DNA from: Xanthobacter aminoxidans
GTDB taxonomy: Bacteria > Pseudomonadota > Alphaproteobacteria > Rhizobiales > Xanthobacteraceae
Assembly: GCF_023571765.1 (NCBI RefSeq)
Contig: NZ_JAMJXC010000001.1
Location: 62,001 to 126,000, forward strand
Length of the DNA: 64,000 nucleotides
Direction of reading: 5' to 3'
A program made the translations under genes and the position numbers. The notes beneath the pieces are model-generated. The model was not told where the DNA came from and ran no database searches. It saw only the letters and a list, made by a program, of their open reading frames with translations. Positions 1-9,658 of the stretch are shown piece after piece. Positions within the stretch are counted from its first letter, which is position 1; each line of letters starts with the position of its first letter.

Positions 1-837
1 ATCGCCAACCAGATCGCCGGCCCGCTCAAGATCGCCCGGCTGATGGCCCTGCGCCAGCGGGTGGATGTGGCCGTGGCGGTGGATGGCCCGGACAATGTGG
101 CCGCCTTGGCCGCTGCCGCACAGACCGCCGGCATGCGGCTGCGCGTGCTCATCGAAGTGGATACGGGCACGCGGCGCGCCGGGGTGCTGCCCGGCGCGCC
201 GGTGGTTGAACTGGCGCGCATCATCGCGTCCCATCCCGGATTGGAGCTGGCCGGCGTGATGACCTGGGAGGGTCACACCACCCGCATTCGCGACCCCGCC
301 GAGAAGCGCGCCGCCATCGCGCAGGCGGTGGGCGATCTGGTGCGCAGCGCCGACCTGTGCCGCGCGGCGGGCTTTCCCATTGCCATCGTCAGCTGCGGCG
401 GCACCGGTACGTTCGAAACCTCCGCCGGCATTCCCGGCGTAACCGAGATCCAGGCTGGCGGCGGCATCTTCGGTGATGTGCGCTACCGCACCATCTACAA
501 TGTGCCGCTGGACTACGGGCTGACCGTGCTCTCCACCGTCACCAGCCGGCCGACGCCGCAGCGGGTGATCTGCGATGCCGGCAAGAAGGCCATGAGCACG
601 GATGCCGGCATGCCGTTTCCGCTGGATTTGCCGCCGGTCGCCTCGGTGGGGTTTTCCGCCGAGCACGGCAAGATCGAATTGCAGGGGCCGAGCGAGGAAC
701 CGCGCGTCGGCGACCGCATCCGGGTGGTGGTCGGCTATGCCGACACTACCGTCCATCTCCATGACGAGATTCATGCCCTGCGAGCCGGGCAGATCGCGCA
801 CCTCTGGCGCATTCCACGGGCCGCGCGCCTGCGCTGA
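1..837 (+). CDS. D-threonine aldolase-like PLP enzyme (5'-truncated by window)
   Basis: The reading frame is open from base 1, so the start and the N-terminal part with the PLP lysine lie outside the window. About 278 residues are visible. The sequence fits the DSD1/D-threonine aldolase group of the alanine-racemase-fold family: an opening segment reading IANQIAGPLKIARL, a GTRRAG stretch, SCGGTGTFETS, a QAGGGIFGD segment, and a C-terminal domain with AEHGKIEL followed by TTVHLHDEIHALRAGQI, where this family places its metal and cofactor contacts. Such enzymes cleave D-threonine or related D-3-hydroxy amino acids. It lies 33 bp upstream of hyuA in the same direction, which suggests a shared operon for an amino-acid or cyclic-amide catabolic route. 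The substrate cannot be told from sequence. Confidence 0.75.
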   Translation: MANQIAGPLKIARLMALRQRVDVAVAVDGPDNVAALAAAAQTAGMRLRVLIEVDTGTRRAGVLPGAPVVELARIIASHPGLELAGVMTWEGHTTRIRDPAEKRAAIAQAVGDLVRSADLCRAAGFPIAIVSCGGTGTFETSAGIPGVTEIQAGGGIFGDVRYRTIYNVPLDYGLTVLSTVTSRPTPQRVICDAGKKAMSTDAGMPFPLDLPPVASVGFSAEHGKIELQGPSEEPRVGDRIRVVVGYADTTVHLHDEIHALRAGQIAHLWRIPRAARLR

Positions 838-870
838 CGCGCCATCCCCCAACCAGCATCAGAGACTTGT

Positions 871-2970
871 ATGACACGCGCAGCGGCAGACCCGTCCTAT
901 CGTCTCGGCGTCGATATCGGCGGCACCTTCACCGACGTGGTGCTGATGAGCGCCGATGGCTCCATCTTCAGCAAGAAGGTGTTGTCCACCCCCCTCGATT
1001 ATAGCGAGGGCATCGAGACCGGCGTCTCGGCGCTGTTGGCCGAGCTGAATATCGCCGCGTCGCAGATCCGCGAGTTCGTCCACGCCACCACGGTGGCCAC
1101 CAACACCATCATCGAGCGCAAGGGCGCCAAGGTCGGCCTCCTCACCACGCGCGGCTTCCGCGACGTGCTGGAGATCGGCCGCTTCCGCACCCCCAAGCTC
1201 TATGACATGACCTACAAGAAGCCCGCCCCGCTGGTGGATCGCCACCTGCGCCTGGAGGTGGACGAGCGCATCGCCGCCGACGGCAGCGTCATCACCGCTC
1301 TCGACGAGGTCGCGACGACCGCGGCCGCCAAGGTGTTCGCGGCGGAAGGTGTCGAGGCAATCTCGGTGACCTTCATCAATTCCTACGCCAATGGCGCGCA
1401 TGAGCGCCGCGCCGCCGAGATGCTGCGCCAATTTCTGCCGGGTGTTCCGGTGACCGCCTCGGTCGACCTGCTGCCGCAGCTGGGCGAATATGAGCGCACC
1501 TCCACCACGGTGGTGAACTCCTACATCCGCCCGGTGGTGGAGCGTTATGTCTCGGCCCTCAAGGCCCGGCTCGATCGCCTCGGCATCCAGGCTCCGTTGA
1601 TGATCATGCAGTCCTCGGGCGGCATCTCGCCCGGCGACGTGGTGGCCCGCCAGCCCATCGACATCATCGAGAGCGGACCGGCCGCCGGCGTGCTGGGCGG
1701 CCAGCGCCTGGGGGTGAAGATCGGCATCGGCGACATGCTGGTGTTCGATATGGGTGGCACCACCGCCAAGGCCACCGTCATCGAAAAGCACGCCTTCTCG
1801 CTGTGCCCGGAGACCGAAGTGGGCGGTGGCGCGGCGCTGGGCACGCGCATGATCAAGGGCGCCGGCTATCCGGTGCAAGTGCCCACCATCGACATCGCCG
1901 AGGTGGGCGCCGGCGGCGGCTCGATCGCCGCCAGCGATGCGGCCGGCGGCCTACTGGTCGGCCCGCGCAGCGCCGGGGCCGAGCCCGGCCCGGTCGCCTA
2001 CGGGCGCGGTGGCACAAGCCCCACCGTGACCGACGCCAATCTGGTGCTGGGCTATCTCAACCCGCATGCCTTGGTCAGCGGCGAGCTGAAGCTGGACATG
2101 GACGGCGCCCACGCCGCCATCGCCTCGCTGGGCGAGAGGGTCGGCCTTCCGGCCATCGAGACCGCCTACGGCATCCACGCCATTGCCGACGCGACCATGT
2201 TGCGCGCCCTGCGCGGCGTCTCCTCCGAGAAGGGCCGCGATCCGGCGCAATACGCCATGCTGGCCATCGGCGGCAACGGGCCTGTGCATGCCTGCTCGCT
2301 GGCTCAGGCGGCGGGCATGACCCACATCGTGGTGCCGCCCGTGGCCGGGCTGTTCAGCGCGCTGGGCATGTTGTTTGCCGACGTGGAGCACCAGTTGGTC
2401 CAGGCCTTCTATCGCCGCCTGGACGAGACGGACCTGACGCGCCTGGAGGAGGCCTTTGCGCCCTTGCGCGCCCGTGGCCTGGAGATGCTCCGCGCCGAAG
2501 GCTTCGCCACGCCGGATCGGCAGAGCGTCAGCCTGTTCGCGGACCTGCGCTACATGGGCCAGACGACGCCCCTGACCCTGCCGGTGCCGGATGGCGCCGA
2601 CGCTTTGGAGAAGCTGGCGGCCGCCTTCCATACCGAGCATTCCGGCGTGTTCGGCTATGCTTCGCCGCACGAGCCGATCCAGTTCGTCTCGCTCAAATTG
2701 GTGTGCCGTGGCGTGCCCGAGCATCCGCGCATGCCCGACCAGGCCCGTCGCAGCGCCGAGAAGACGGCCACCGCCCATGTGCGTCGCGCCTATTTCGGCC
2801 TGGAGGGCTGGTTCGATACACCCGTGGTACCGCGTGCGGCACTGGCCGCCGGCGCCATGTCCGGGCCGCTGATCGTCGAGGAATACGACACCACCATCGT
2901 CGTCCTGCCCGGCTGGAGCGCGGCCCTCGACAGCTGGAACAACGTCCTCGTCACACGCAGCGCAGCGTGA
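871..2970 (+). CDS. hyuA: hydantoinase/oxoprolinase subunit A (first copy)
   Basis: Protein of 699 residues, normal for the hydantoinase A/oxoprolinase family. The N-terminus has the actin-like ATPase phosphate loop RLGVDIGGTFTDVV, followed by HATTVATNTIIERKG (about residues 70-85), a second nucleotide-binding stretch DMGGTTAKA (about 292-300), and GGNGPVHA near residue 470. With the B subunit such proteins make ATP-dependent enzymes that open or carboxylate amides and ketones: N-methylhydantoinase, 5-oxoprolinase, and acetone or acetophenone carboxylases. No third small subunit of the acetone-carboxylase type follows, so a hydantoinase or oxoprolinase role is more likely. The B subunit starts 11 bp after the stop codon. 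Confidence 0.85.
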   Translation: MTRAAADPSYRLGVDIGGTFTDVVLMSADGSIFSKKVLSTPLDYSEGIETGVSALLAELNIAASQIREFVHATTVATNTIIERKGAKVGLLTTRGFRDVLEIGRFRTPKLYDMTYKKPAPLVDRHLRLEVDERIAADGSVITALDEVATTAAAKVFAAEGVEAISVTFINSYANGAHERRAAEMLRQFLPGVPVTASVDLLPQLGEYERTSTTVVNSYIRPVVERYVSALKARLDRLGIQAPLMIMQSSGGISPGDVVARQPIDIIESGPAAGVLGGQRLGVKIGIGDMLVFDMGGTTAKATVIEKHAFSLCPETEVGGGAALGTRMIKGAGYPVQVPTIDIAEVGAGGGSIAASDAAGGLLVGPRSAGAEPGPVAYGRGGTSPTVTDANLVLGYLNPHALVSGELKLDMDGAHAAIASLGERVGLPAIETAYGIHAIADATMLRALRGVSSEKGRDPAQYAMLAIGGNGPVHACSLAQAAGMTHIVVPPVAGLFSALGMLFADVEHQLVQAFYRRLDETDLTRLEEAFAPLRARGLEMLRAEGFATPDRQSVSLFADLRYMGQTTPLTLPVPDGADALEKLAAAFHTEHSGVFGYASPHEPIQFVSLKLVCRGVPEHPRMPDQARRSAEKTATAHVRRAYFGLEGWFDTPVVPRAALAAGAMSGPLIVEEYDTTIVVLPGWSAALDSWNNVLVTRSAA

Positions 2971-2981
2971 GGGAGCCTGAC

Positions 2982-4658
2982 ATGACGATCATCGATCCCG
3001 TCCGCCGCGAACTCTTGAAGAACGCCCTCATCACCACCGCCGACAACGCGCTGGTGATGGTCACGCGTACGGCGCGCACCTCCAACGTCAAGAACAGCAT
3101 GGATTTCTCCGCCGCCATCTGCGACGGCCGGGGCCGGCTGGTGGCGCAGGGGCTCGCCGTGCCGGTGCACCTGGGCGTGGTGATGCCGGCGTTGGACGCC
3201 TGCCTCGCCCATTTCGGCGAGGATGTGCGCGAAGGCGACGTGCTGGCCAGCAACGATCCCTATTCGGGATGCAGCCACCTCAACGACATCTTCACCTTCA
3301 AGCCGGTCTATGTGAAGGGCCGGCGCATCGCCTTCGTGAGCCTGATCCTGCACCATTCGGACCTCGGTGGCCGGGTGCCCGGCGGCAACGCCGCCGACAG
3401 CATGGAGATCTTGGAGGAGGGACTGCGCATTCCCCCGCTGAAGATCGTCGAAGCGGGCAAGCCCAACGAGACGCTCATGCGCATCATCGAGTTCAACACC
3501 CGCGTGCCCGACCGGGTGATGGGCGACGTGCGGGCGCAGCTCGCCGCCCTCGACCAGGCCGCGGCCGAAGTGGAAAAGCTCGCCGCCACCTGGGATCCGG
3601 ATGTCCTCGATGCCTATCTGGATGACCTCATCGACTATGCCGAGACGCTTACCCGCGCCGATCTTGCGGCGCTGCCGAACGGTTCCGTGGAGTTCGTGGA
3701 GTGGAATGATGACGACGGCGTCGGCAACGGCCCGATCCGCATCCACCTGAAGCTCACCAAGACTGGCAGCGAGATCGAGGCCGACCTCACCGGCACCGAC
3801 GACGACAAGGGCGGCGCCGTCCATTGCAACCGCGCCTTCACCGTCTCCTGCGTCTATGCGGCCATCCGCACCGTGCTCGGCGCGTCCATTCCCAACAATG
3901 CCGGCCTTTACCGCGCCATCACGGTCAAGACCCGGCCGGGTACCTTCGTGGACGTGCGCTATCCCGCGGCGGTGGGCTCACGCGGCCAGGTGGGCTTCCG
4001 CCTGCGCTCCATCGTGCTGGGCGCGCTCGCCACCTTGCTGCCGGGCCGCCTGCCGGCCTGCGCCGGCGGCTCGGAATTCGCCATCGCAGCCTCGGGCAAC
4101 GATGCGGCGGGACGCCGTTTCCTGCATCTGGAGTTCCACAACAACACCGGCCTCGGTGGCGGTCCGGACAGCGATGGCCAGGATGCCGGACCCTACTGCA
4201 TCGGCAACCTTGCCAATGTGCCGGTGGAGCTGATCGAGGCCGAGCATCCTCTGCGCATCGAGGAATATGCCTTCCTCCCCGACACCGGCGGTGCCGGCCA
4301 GTATCGCGGCGCTCTGGGCATGGTGCGGCAGTATCGGCTGCTGGTGGACGACGTGCAGGTGCAGGTGCGCTCCGACCGCTTCACCTCCCAGCCCTGGGGC
4401 CTGTTCGGAGGAGGACCGGGCGCGGGCGCCAAGTCCATCCTGAACCCCGGCCCGGATGCCCAGCCGCTGCCGTCCAAATTCACCCGCCGGTTCAAGAGCG
4501 GCGACGTCCTGCGCTTCGAGATGGCTGGGGCCGGCGGCTACGGCGAGCCGGCCGCCCGCGATGTGGCGCGGATCGCCGAGGATCTGCACCAGGAAAAGCT
4601 CACCCCCGAATACGTGCGGCAGACCTATCCCGAAGGGGCTTCCGCACCGAACGCCTGA
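2982..4658 (+). CDS. hyuB: hydantoinase/oxoprolinase subunit B (first copy)
   Basis: Protein of 558 residues beginning MTIIDPVRRELLKNAL. The longest ORF runs much further upstream, antisense-like inside hyuA, but the ATG at 2982 sits 11 bp after the hyuA stop with GGGAGC just ahead, so this start was chosen. Diagnostic family segments are SMDFSAAICDGRGRL, ASNDPYSGCSHLND (about residues 87-100), EGLRIPPLKI and a late GGAGQYRGALG. The B subunit carries the substrate-processing half of the ATP-dependent hydantoinase/oxoprolinase complex and works with the preceding A subunit. The specific substrate is unknown. Confidence 0.85.
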   Translation: MTIIDPVRRELLKNALITTADNALVMVTRTARTSNVKNSMDFSAAICDGRGRLVAQGLAVPVHLGVVMPALDACLAHFGEDVREGDVLASNDPYSGCSHLNDIFTFKPVYVKGRRIAFVSLILHHSDLGGRVPGGNAADSMEILEEGLRIPPLKIVEAGKPNETLMRIIEFNTRVPDRVMGDVRAQLAALDQAAAEVEKLAATWDPDVLDAYLDDLIDYAETLTRADLAALPNGSVEFVEWNDDDGVGNGPIRIHLKLTKTGSEIEADLTGTDDDKGGAVHCNRAFTVSCVYAAIRTVLGASIPNNAGLYRAITVKTRPGTFVDVRYPAAVGSRGQVGFRLRSIVLGALATLLPGRLPACAGGSEFAIAASGNDAAGRRFLHLEFHNNTGLGGGPDSDGQDAGPYCIGNLANVPVELIEAEHPLRIEEYAFLPDTGGAGQYRGALGMVRQYRLLVDDVQVQVRSDRFTSQPWGLFGGGPGAGAKSILNPGPDAQPLPSKFTRRFKSGDVLRFEMAGAGGYGEPAARDVARIAEDLHQEKLTPEYVRQTYPEGASAPNA

Positions 4659-4676
4659 TGGCCCGAAACGTCAGAT

Positions 4677-4725
4677 AAAAGGCTGCGGCGCCGCATCAGT
4701 CGCCGCGGCGCGGCGCCCCTCTTTT
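4677..4725. terminator. bidirectional terminator between convergent hyu operons
   Basis: A run of four A's, a GC-rich imperfect inverted repeat (GCGGCGCCGC paired with GCGGCGC) and a terminal CTTTT lie between the 3' ends of two converging gene sets. This is the expected architecture of a terminator that works in both directions. Confidence 0.55.
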
Positions 4726-4775
4726 GCGAGCTGTGTTGATCCCTTGGCCTGGGTAGGGATGGCGGGGATTGAACA

Positions 4776-6491
4776 TCAGGCCGTCCGGTGCACCGAATCT
4801 CTGCGGTCGGGCGGTTCTGGCGCGTCCTCTAGCCCATAGACCGCGCGCGCCGCGGCAGCGCTGACATAACCGAACGCCACATCGCGGCGCACCGCGTCAC
4901 GATCACGGGAGCAGGGGACGCCATAGCCGCCGCCGCCCGCCGATGTGCACACGAGGCAGGCCCCCGGCTCCAGCACCACGCCGCTGTCGTGCACGCCCAG
5001 ACGGCGCTCACCGCTGTCGGCTTGGGCAATACGGTAGTCGTGGCCTGCCCCGTCCGCGCCACCGCCGGTACCGAAGGGCGGCACCAGCACGCCCTCGCCC
5101 GAGGCGTTGAGCACCGCCGGCGTGGTGCCGTCATAGCGTAGCCGCATCAGCCCGCCGAGGCCGCCGCGCTGCTGCCCGGCGCCGCCGGTGTCGGGCGCCA
5201 GGGCATATTCCTCCACCACCAGCGGATAGGAGGCCTCGGTGCGCTCGATGGAGGGCGAGGGCGTGCCGCCGGGATTGTGCAGGCCGCCGAGATTGGGCCA
5301 GCCGTCGTGATCGCGATTGCCGCCGGTGCCGCCCTTGTTGAAGAAATAGTGCCAGATGAAGGGCCGCCCCTGCCGGTCCGCGCCGGCCAAGGCGAAGCGG
5401 AAGCGGCGGGCGAAGCCGCCGATGGCACGCTCCGGATTGGCGCCCCCCAACGCCTGGAGAACCGCCTCGATGAGCGCGCAGGCGGTGGAGGAGGTGCAGG
5501 CCCCCACGGGGGCGGGCAGCACCGGGTCCAGGAGGCTGCCGGGCCGGGTGCGGATCTCGATGGCGCGGGCGCTGCCGTCATTCAGGCCCTGCTCATCGCC
5601 GCTGAAATAGAGAAAGGCCACCATCACCGCCGCGCGGGTGTTGGCATAGGGGCTGTTGATGAAGGCCGGTACCTGGTCGGGGCATTGGGTCAGGTCCACC
5701 ACCGCGCGCCCGTCCTCAAGGGTGACGATGACGGGAATGGGAAGCAGGTGGCCGGGCGCCGGCTCGTATTCCATGCAGCTGCGCCCCTCGTACCGGCCCT
5801 GGCGACAGCCGCGCAGCATCTGCCGCATGATCGCCTCGCCGCCGTCCAGCACCGCGCAGACGCAGGCCTCGATTTCCTCGGCGTCATAGCGCCGGAACAG
5901 CTCTTCCAGCCGCGCCGCGCCGGCCTTTACGGCCGCGAGCTGCGCCATCAGGTCGCCTTCCAGGTCCTCCGGCCGGCGGGAATTGCTGGCCACCATCCGC
6001 AGCACGTCGCGGCGCACGCCGCCGCGCGCCGCCAGCTTCACCGGCGGGATGCGCAGCCCCTCGTGCCAGATCTCGCGGGCGGCGGCGCTGTAGCCGCCCG
6101 CCGACAGGCCGCCGATGTCGCCCTGGTGGGCCCTGAGCGCCACCCAGAAGCGCAGCTTTCCGCCGTGGAAGAAGGGCATGGCCAGCGTCACGTCCGGCAG
6201 ATGGCTGCCGCCCCAGAACGGGTCATTGGCCATCAGGATGTCGCCGTCGGCGAGGTCGTCCTCGAAGGCCTCCGCCATCAGCCGGACCGCGAGCGGCATG
6301 GCGCCCATGTGGATGGGCACGCGCTCGGCCTGTGAGACGGTCTGGATGTCGGAGGACAGCAGGACGGCGGAGAAATCCTGGTTCTGGTTGAGGATGGGCG
6401 AGAAGCACGTATGCGTCATCGTCTCCACCATCTCCTCCGTCACCGCCTTCAGCTTGTGGCGGACCACCGCCAGGGTCAGAGGGTTCAGCAT
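4776..6491 (-). CDS. hyuB: hydantoinase/oxoprolinase subunit B (second copy)
   Basis: Protein of 571 residues starting MLNPLTLAVVRHKLKAV. The longer ORF adds 53 arginine-rich residues that are merely the reverse reading of the upstream gene, so the start at 6491 is preferred. Family hallmarks are QNQDFSAVLLSSD, LMANDPFWGGSHLPDV (about residues 82-97), EGLRIPPVKL and GGAGQQRGGLGG. The start codon overlaps the end of the neighbouring hyuA by seven bases, so translation of the two is probably coupled. It is clearly diverged from the first copy and probably serves a different cyclic amide or ketone. Confidence 0.85.
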   Translation of the reverse strand: MLNPLTLAVVRHKLKAVTEEMVETMTHTCFSPILNQNQDFSAVLLSSDIQTVSQAERVPIHMGAMPLAVRLMAEAFEDDLADGDILMANDPFWGGSHLPDVTLAMPFFHGGKLRFWVALRAHQGDIGGLSAGGYSAAAREIWHEGLRIPPVKLAARGGVRRDVLRMVASNSRRPEDLEGDLMAQLAAVKAGAARLEELFRRYDAEEIEACVCAVLDGGEAIMRQMLRGCRQGRYEGRSCMEYEPAPGHLLPIPVIVTLEDGRAVVDLTQCPDQVPAFINSPYANTRAAVMVAFLYFSGDEQGLNDGSARAIEIRTRPGSLLDPVLPAPVGACTSSTACALIEAVLQALGGANPERAIGGFARRFRFALAGADRQGRPFIWHYFFNKGGTGGNRDHDGWPNLGGLHNPGGTPSPSIERTEASYPLVVEEYALAPDTGGAGQQRGGLGGLMRLRYDGTTPAVLNASGEGVLVPPFGTGGGADGAGHDYRIAQADSGERRLGVHDSGVVLEPGACLVCTSAGGGGYGVPCSRDRDAVRRDVAFGYVSAAAARAVYGLEDAPEPPDRRDSVHRTA

Positions 6492-8566
6492 GCCCGTTCT
6501 CCCGCGGGGGCGGCGGCGTCGGATAGGCAGAGGCTGCCGGTGGCATCGAGGGTGGCCGTGCTGCCCGGCAACACCAGGACCGAGGTGGCCGCGGAATCGA
6601 TCAGCGCCGGCCCGGCGATGACCATGCCGCGGCGGATCTCCTCGAACCAATAGACCGGCGCCATCACCGCCGCGCCAATGAAGATGCGGCGTTCCCCGGT
6701 GCGTGCCGCCGCGCAGTCCACGCCGCCCGCCGGTGCCGCGTCGAGCACGGGCAGGGCGAGCTTGGGCAGCGTGTTGAACACCGCGACGCGGCAGGTCTCC
6801 ACGATGCCCGGCTCGCCAGGATGGGTGTGGTGGTAGAGGTCCTCATAGGTCGCGACGAAGCGCCGTTCGAGATCGGCCGCGGTGTCGTCCGGCTCGAGCG
6901 GCACCGGGATTGTGTGCACCTGCCGCTCGTAGCGGCAGTCGGCGAAGCGGCGCACATGGATGTCGCCTGCATGGCCGCCACGACTACGAGATGTCTCCAG
7001 CGCCGCGCGGCCCTCGACTTCCAGAGCGCCGAACACCTGCGCCAGCCGGCCGTCGTGCAGGTCACGGATGGGCGCGTTGACAGTCTGCTGGAGATCCTGC
7101 CGCACGTCCGCCGCCAGGAACCCCAGCGCGGAGAGCACCGAGGCCATGGCCGGGATGATGGCGGTGGGGATCTCCAGCTCGCGCGCGACCGCATTGGCGT
7201 GCAGCCCGCCGGCGCCGCCGAACGACATCAGCGCGAAATCGCGCGGGTCCATGCCGCGTCGCACGGTGGCGAGGCGGATCCCCTCGGTGATGCGCGAGGT
7301 GGCGAGCACGTGGATGGCATAGGCGGCCTCGTCCACGCCGATGCCCAGCGGGGCCGCGATCTCCTGCGTGATGACCGCCCGCGCCGCCGCCACGTCTAGT
7401 CGCATCCGCCCGCCGAGGAAGGTCTCGCCGGAGATGAGGCCGAGCACAAGATTGGCGTCGGTCAGCGTCGCCCGCGTGCCGCCCTTGCCGAAGCAGGCCG
7501 GGCCGGGCACGGCGCCGGCGCTCATGGGGCCGATGTCCAGCATGCCCCCGGCATCGATGCGGGCGATGCTGCCGCCGCCGATGCCGAGCGGATTGATCTC
7601 GATGGCGGGGGCCGCGATGCGCAGGCCCGCCAGCTCGGCGCGGTTGCGCTCCACCGGGAGACCGTCCTGGATGATGCAAATGTCGGTGCTGGTGCCCCCG
7701 GTGTCATAGGTCACCAGTTGCGGCAGGCCGAGGGCGCGGGCGTAGAGTGCGCCGGCCATGGCGCCGCCCGCCGGGCCGCTGGTCACCGCCCCCACCGCCC
7801 GCGTGCCGGCCTCGGCGACCGGCAGCACACCGCCGTTGGACTGCATCACCTGCACCGGCACGGTGATGCCGCGCTCGGTCAGCCGCCCGAACAGGCGGTT
7901 CAGATAGGTCTTGAGGCCGGGGCCCACATAGCCGTTCACCACCGCCGTGGAGAGCCGGTCATATTCGCCCTCCCGCCCGAGGATCTCGTGGCCCAGCGAG
8001 ATGAAGGGCTCCCAGCCGGTGGCGGCGATGGCCGCGCGCACCGCCTGCTCGTGCGCGGGCCGGCGGTGGGCATGGAGGAAGCAGACGACGACCCCGTCCA
8101 CACCGGCCGCCCGCAGGGTGGCGATGGCCGCGTCCAGGCTCTCGGGGTCGAGCGGCAGCACGGCTGTGCCGTCCGGCGCGACGCGCTCGCGCACCTCCAG
8201 CCGCAACGGCCGGGGAATGACCGGCGTGGGCGGGGCGGTGCGCAGCGCATAGCGGTTGTCGCGCGCCCCCTCCCGCAGCTCCAGCAGGTCGCGAAAGCCC
8301 TGGGTGGTAATGAGCCCGAGGCGCGCACCGCGCCGCTCCACCAGGATGTTGGTGGCCACCGTGGTGCCATGGATGAACAGCTCGATGCCCGGCAGGAGGG
8401 TATCCAGCGTCAGTTCCAGCTCGTCGGCCAGCAGTTTCAGCGCGTCCAGTACGCCGCGCGAGGGATCGTCCGGCGTCGAGGGCGTCTTGACGAAGCGTAG
8501 GCCCCTCAGCGGGTCGGCCGCCACGAGGTCCGTGAAGGTTCCGCCCACATCGACCCCGATCATCAT
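6485..8566 (-). CDS. hyuA: hydantoinase/oxoprolinase subunit A (second copy)
   Basis: Protein of about 693 residues from MMIGVDVGGTFTDLVAADP. The ORF extends further upstream but the extra residues match no family and run into the lysR start, so the paired ATGs at 8566/8563 are the likely start. Seen motifs are the ATPase loop GVDVGGTFTD, HGTTVATNILVERRGARLG, a second ATP-site segment TYDTGGTSTDI and FGGAGGLHA. It forms an A-B pair with the overlapping downstream gene. It is transcribed away from a LysR gene, the usual layout in which the regulator controls both itself and the catabolic operon. Confidence 0.85.
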   Translation of the reverse strand: MMIGVDVGGTFTDLVAADPLRGLRFVKTPSTPDDPSRGVLDALKLLADELELTLDTLLPGIELFIHGTTVATNILVERRGARLGLITTQGFRDLLELREGARDNRYALRTAPPTPVIPRPLRLEVRERVAPDGTAVLPLDPESLDAAIATLRAAGVDGVVVCFLHAHRRPAHEQAVRAAIAATGWEPFISLGHEILGREGEYDRLSTAVVNGYVGPGLKTYLNRLFGRLTERGITVPVQVMQSNGGVLPVAEAGTRAVGAVTSGPAGGAMAGALYARALGLPQLVTYDTGGTSTDICIIQDGLPVERNRAELAGLRIAAPAIEINPLGIGGGSIARIDAGGMLDIGPMSAGAVPGPACFGKGGTRATLTDANLVLGLISGETFLGGRMRLDVAAARAVITQEIAAPLGIGVDEAAYAIHVLATSRITEGIRLATVRRGMDPRDFALMSFGGAGGLHANAVARELEIPTAIIPAMASVLSALGFLAADVRQDLQQTVNAPIRDLHDGRLAQVFGALEVEGRAALETSRSRGGHAGDIHVRRFADCRYERQVHTIPVPLEPDDTAADLERRFVATYEDLYHHTHPGEPGIVETCRVAVFNTLPKLALPVLDAAPAGGVDCAAARTGERRIFIGAAVMAPVYWFEEIRRGMVIAGPALIDSAATSVLVLPGSTATLDATGSLCLSDAAAPAGERAC

Positions 8567-8663
8567 GAGCAGGCTATCCAGTCGCCAGCTATCCAACGCA
8601 TGCGCCTGAAACTCCCGTTCTGATGTCCTGGGACAATCTGCAGGCGGCGGGATCGATCTCACA

Positions 8664-8688
8664 ATTGCAATCTGATATCGATCATGAT
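8664..8688. promoter_or_regulatory. candidate LysR operator between hyuA and lysR
   Basis: The 169-bp divergent intergenic region contains two 8-bp perfect palindromes, ATTGCAAT (8664-8671) and ATCATGAT (8681-8688), inside an AT-richer stretch. Its position between a LysR gene and its divergent neighbour suits an operator. The exact contact bases are a guess. Confidence 0.35.
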
Positions 8689-8735
8689 GCCGAAGTGAGA
8701 TACCTTTCAGCAGATCCCAGCCCGAGCGCCCGCCC

Positions 8736-9632
8736 ATGAACCTCACGTCGCTCCGCTATTTCGTCGCCGTGGTGGAGGCCGGCTCCATGCGCGAGGCTGC
8801 CGAAGGGCTGCATGTGGCGCAGTCCGCGCTCAGCCGGCAGATCCAGAACCTGGAGCAGGCGTTCGGCGCGCCGCTGCTGTCGCGCCTGCCGCGCGGCATC
8901 GCCCCCACCATGGCCGGGCGCGTGCTGCTGCGGCATGCGCGGGACACCCTCTCCGCCGTCGCCATGGCCCATGACGAGATCGCCGCCTTGCAGGGGCTGC
9001 GTCGGGGCGAAATCCGCATCGCCACCATCGATCCGTTGGCAGAGGACATCCTGCCCGGCCTCATCACCCGCTTCCAGGCCCGCCACGCGGACATCTCCTT
9101 CGATGTCCGCGTCGGCAATACCCGCCAGGTGCAGGGGCTGGTGCGCGAAGGGCTGGCGGAAATCGGCATCGGCTATAACCCGCCGCCCGACCCGGACCTC
9201 GCCGTGCTCACCGCCGTGGACCAGCCGCTGACGGCTTTCGTCGCGCCGGACCATCCGCTCGCCGCGCATGCCGCCATCGCGCTGGAGGCGCTGGAGGGCT
9301 GCCGGCTCATCCTGCCGCCCGCCCGCTCGCCGACGCGGCGACTGATCGACGAGGCCATGCGGCGCCAGGGCGTCACCACGCGGGTGGCGGTGGAGAGCGA
9401 TTCCGTGGCGCTGCGCCTGAACACCGCCGCGCGCACGCAGGCCGTGGCGCTGCTGGCGGAACTGTCCGGCCGCACCGCGGTGGCGCAGGGCCGGCTGGCG
9501 GGCGTGCCCATTGCCGACCCGGCCGTGGAGAACGGCAGCATCCAGATCTTCGCCCTCAAGGCGCGCCAGCGCTCCCGCGCCGTCACCGCCTTCCTGCGCG
9601 GCCTCCAGATGGCCATCCGCCACGCACGGTGA
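8736..9632 (+). CDS. LysR-family transcriptional regulator
   Basis: Protein of 298 residues. The first 60 residues form the LysR winged helix-turn-helix (LTSLRYFVAVVEAGSMREAA, then VAQSALSRQIQNLEQAFG). A two-lobed periplasmic-binding-protein-like effector domain follows (EIRIATIDPLAEDILPGLI onward). It is divergent from the second hyuA-hyuB pair, so it probably controls that operon in response to its substrate or a breakdown product; this is inference from position. Family proteins act as tetramers and commonly repress themselves. Confidence 0.85.
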   Translation: MNLTSLRYFVAVVEAGSMREAAEGLHVAQSALSRQIQNLEQAFGAPLLSRLPRGIAPTMAGRVLLRHARDTLSAVAMAHDEIAALQGLRRGEIRIATIDPLAEDILPGLITRFQARHADISFDVRVGNTRQVQGLVREGLAEIGIGYNPPPDPDLAVLTAVDQPLTAFVAPDHPLAAHAAIALEALEGCRLILPPARSPTRRLIDEAMRRQGVTTRVAVESDSVALRLNTAARTQAVALLAELSGRTAVAQGRLAGVPIADPAVENGSIQIFALKARQRSRAVTAFLRGLQMAIRHAR

Positions 9633-9658
9633 ACATCGTCGGCACCGTCAGGCGAGGA

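Noticed and set aside
871..4658. Acetone carboxylase genes
   Set aside because: The A and B subunits belong to the same superfamily, but no small gamma subunit gene follows and the pair is not specifically similar by eye.
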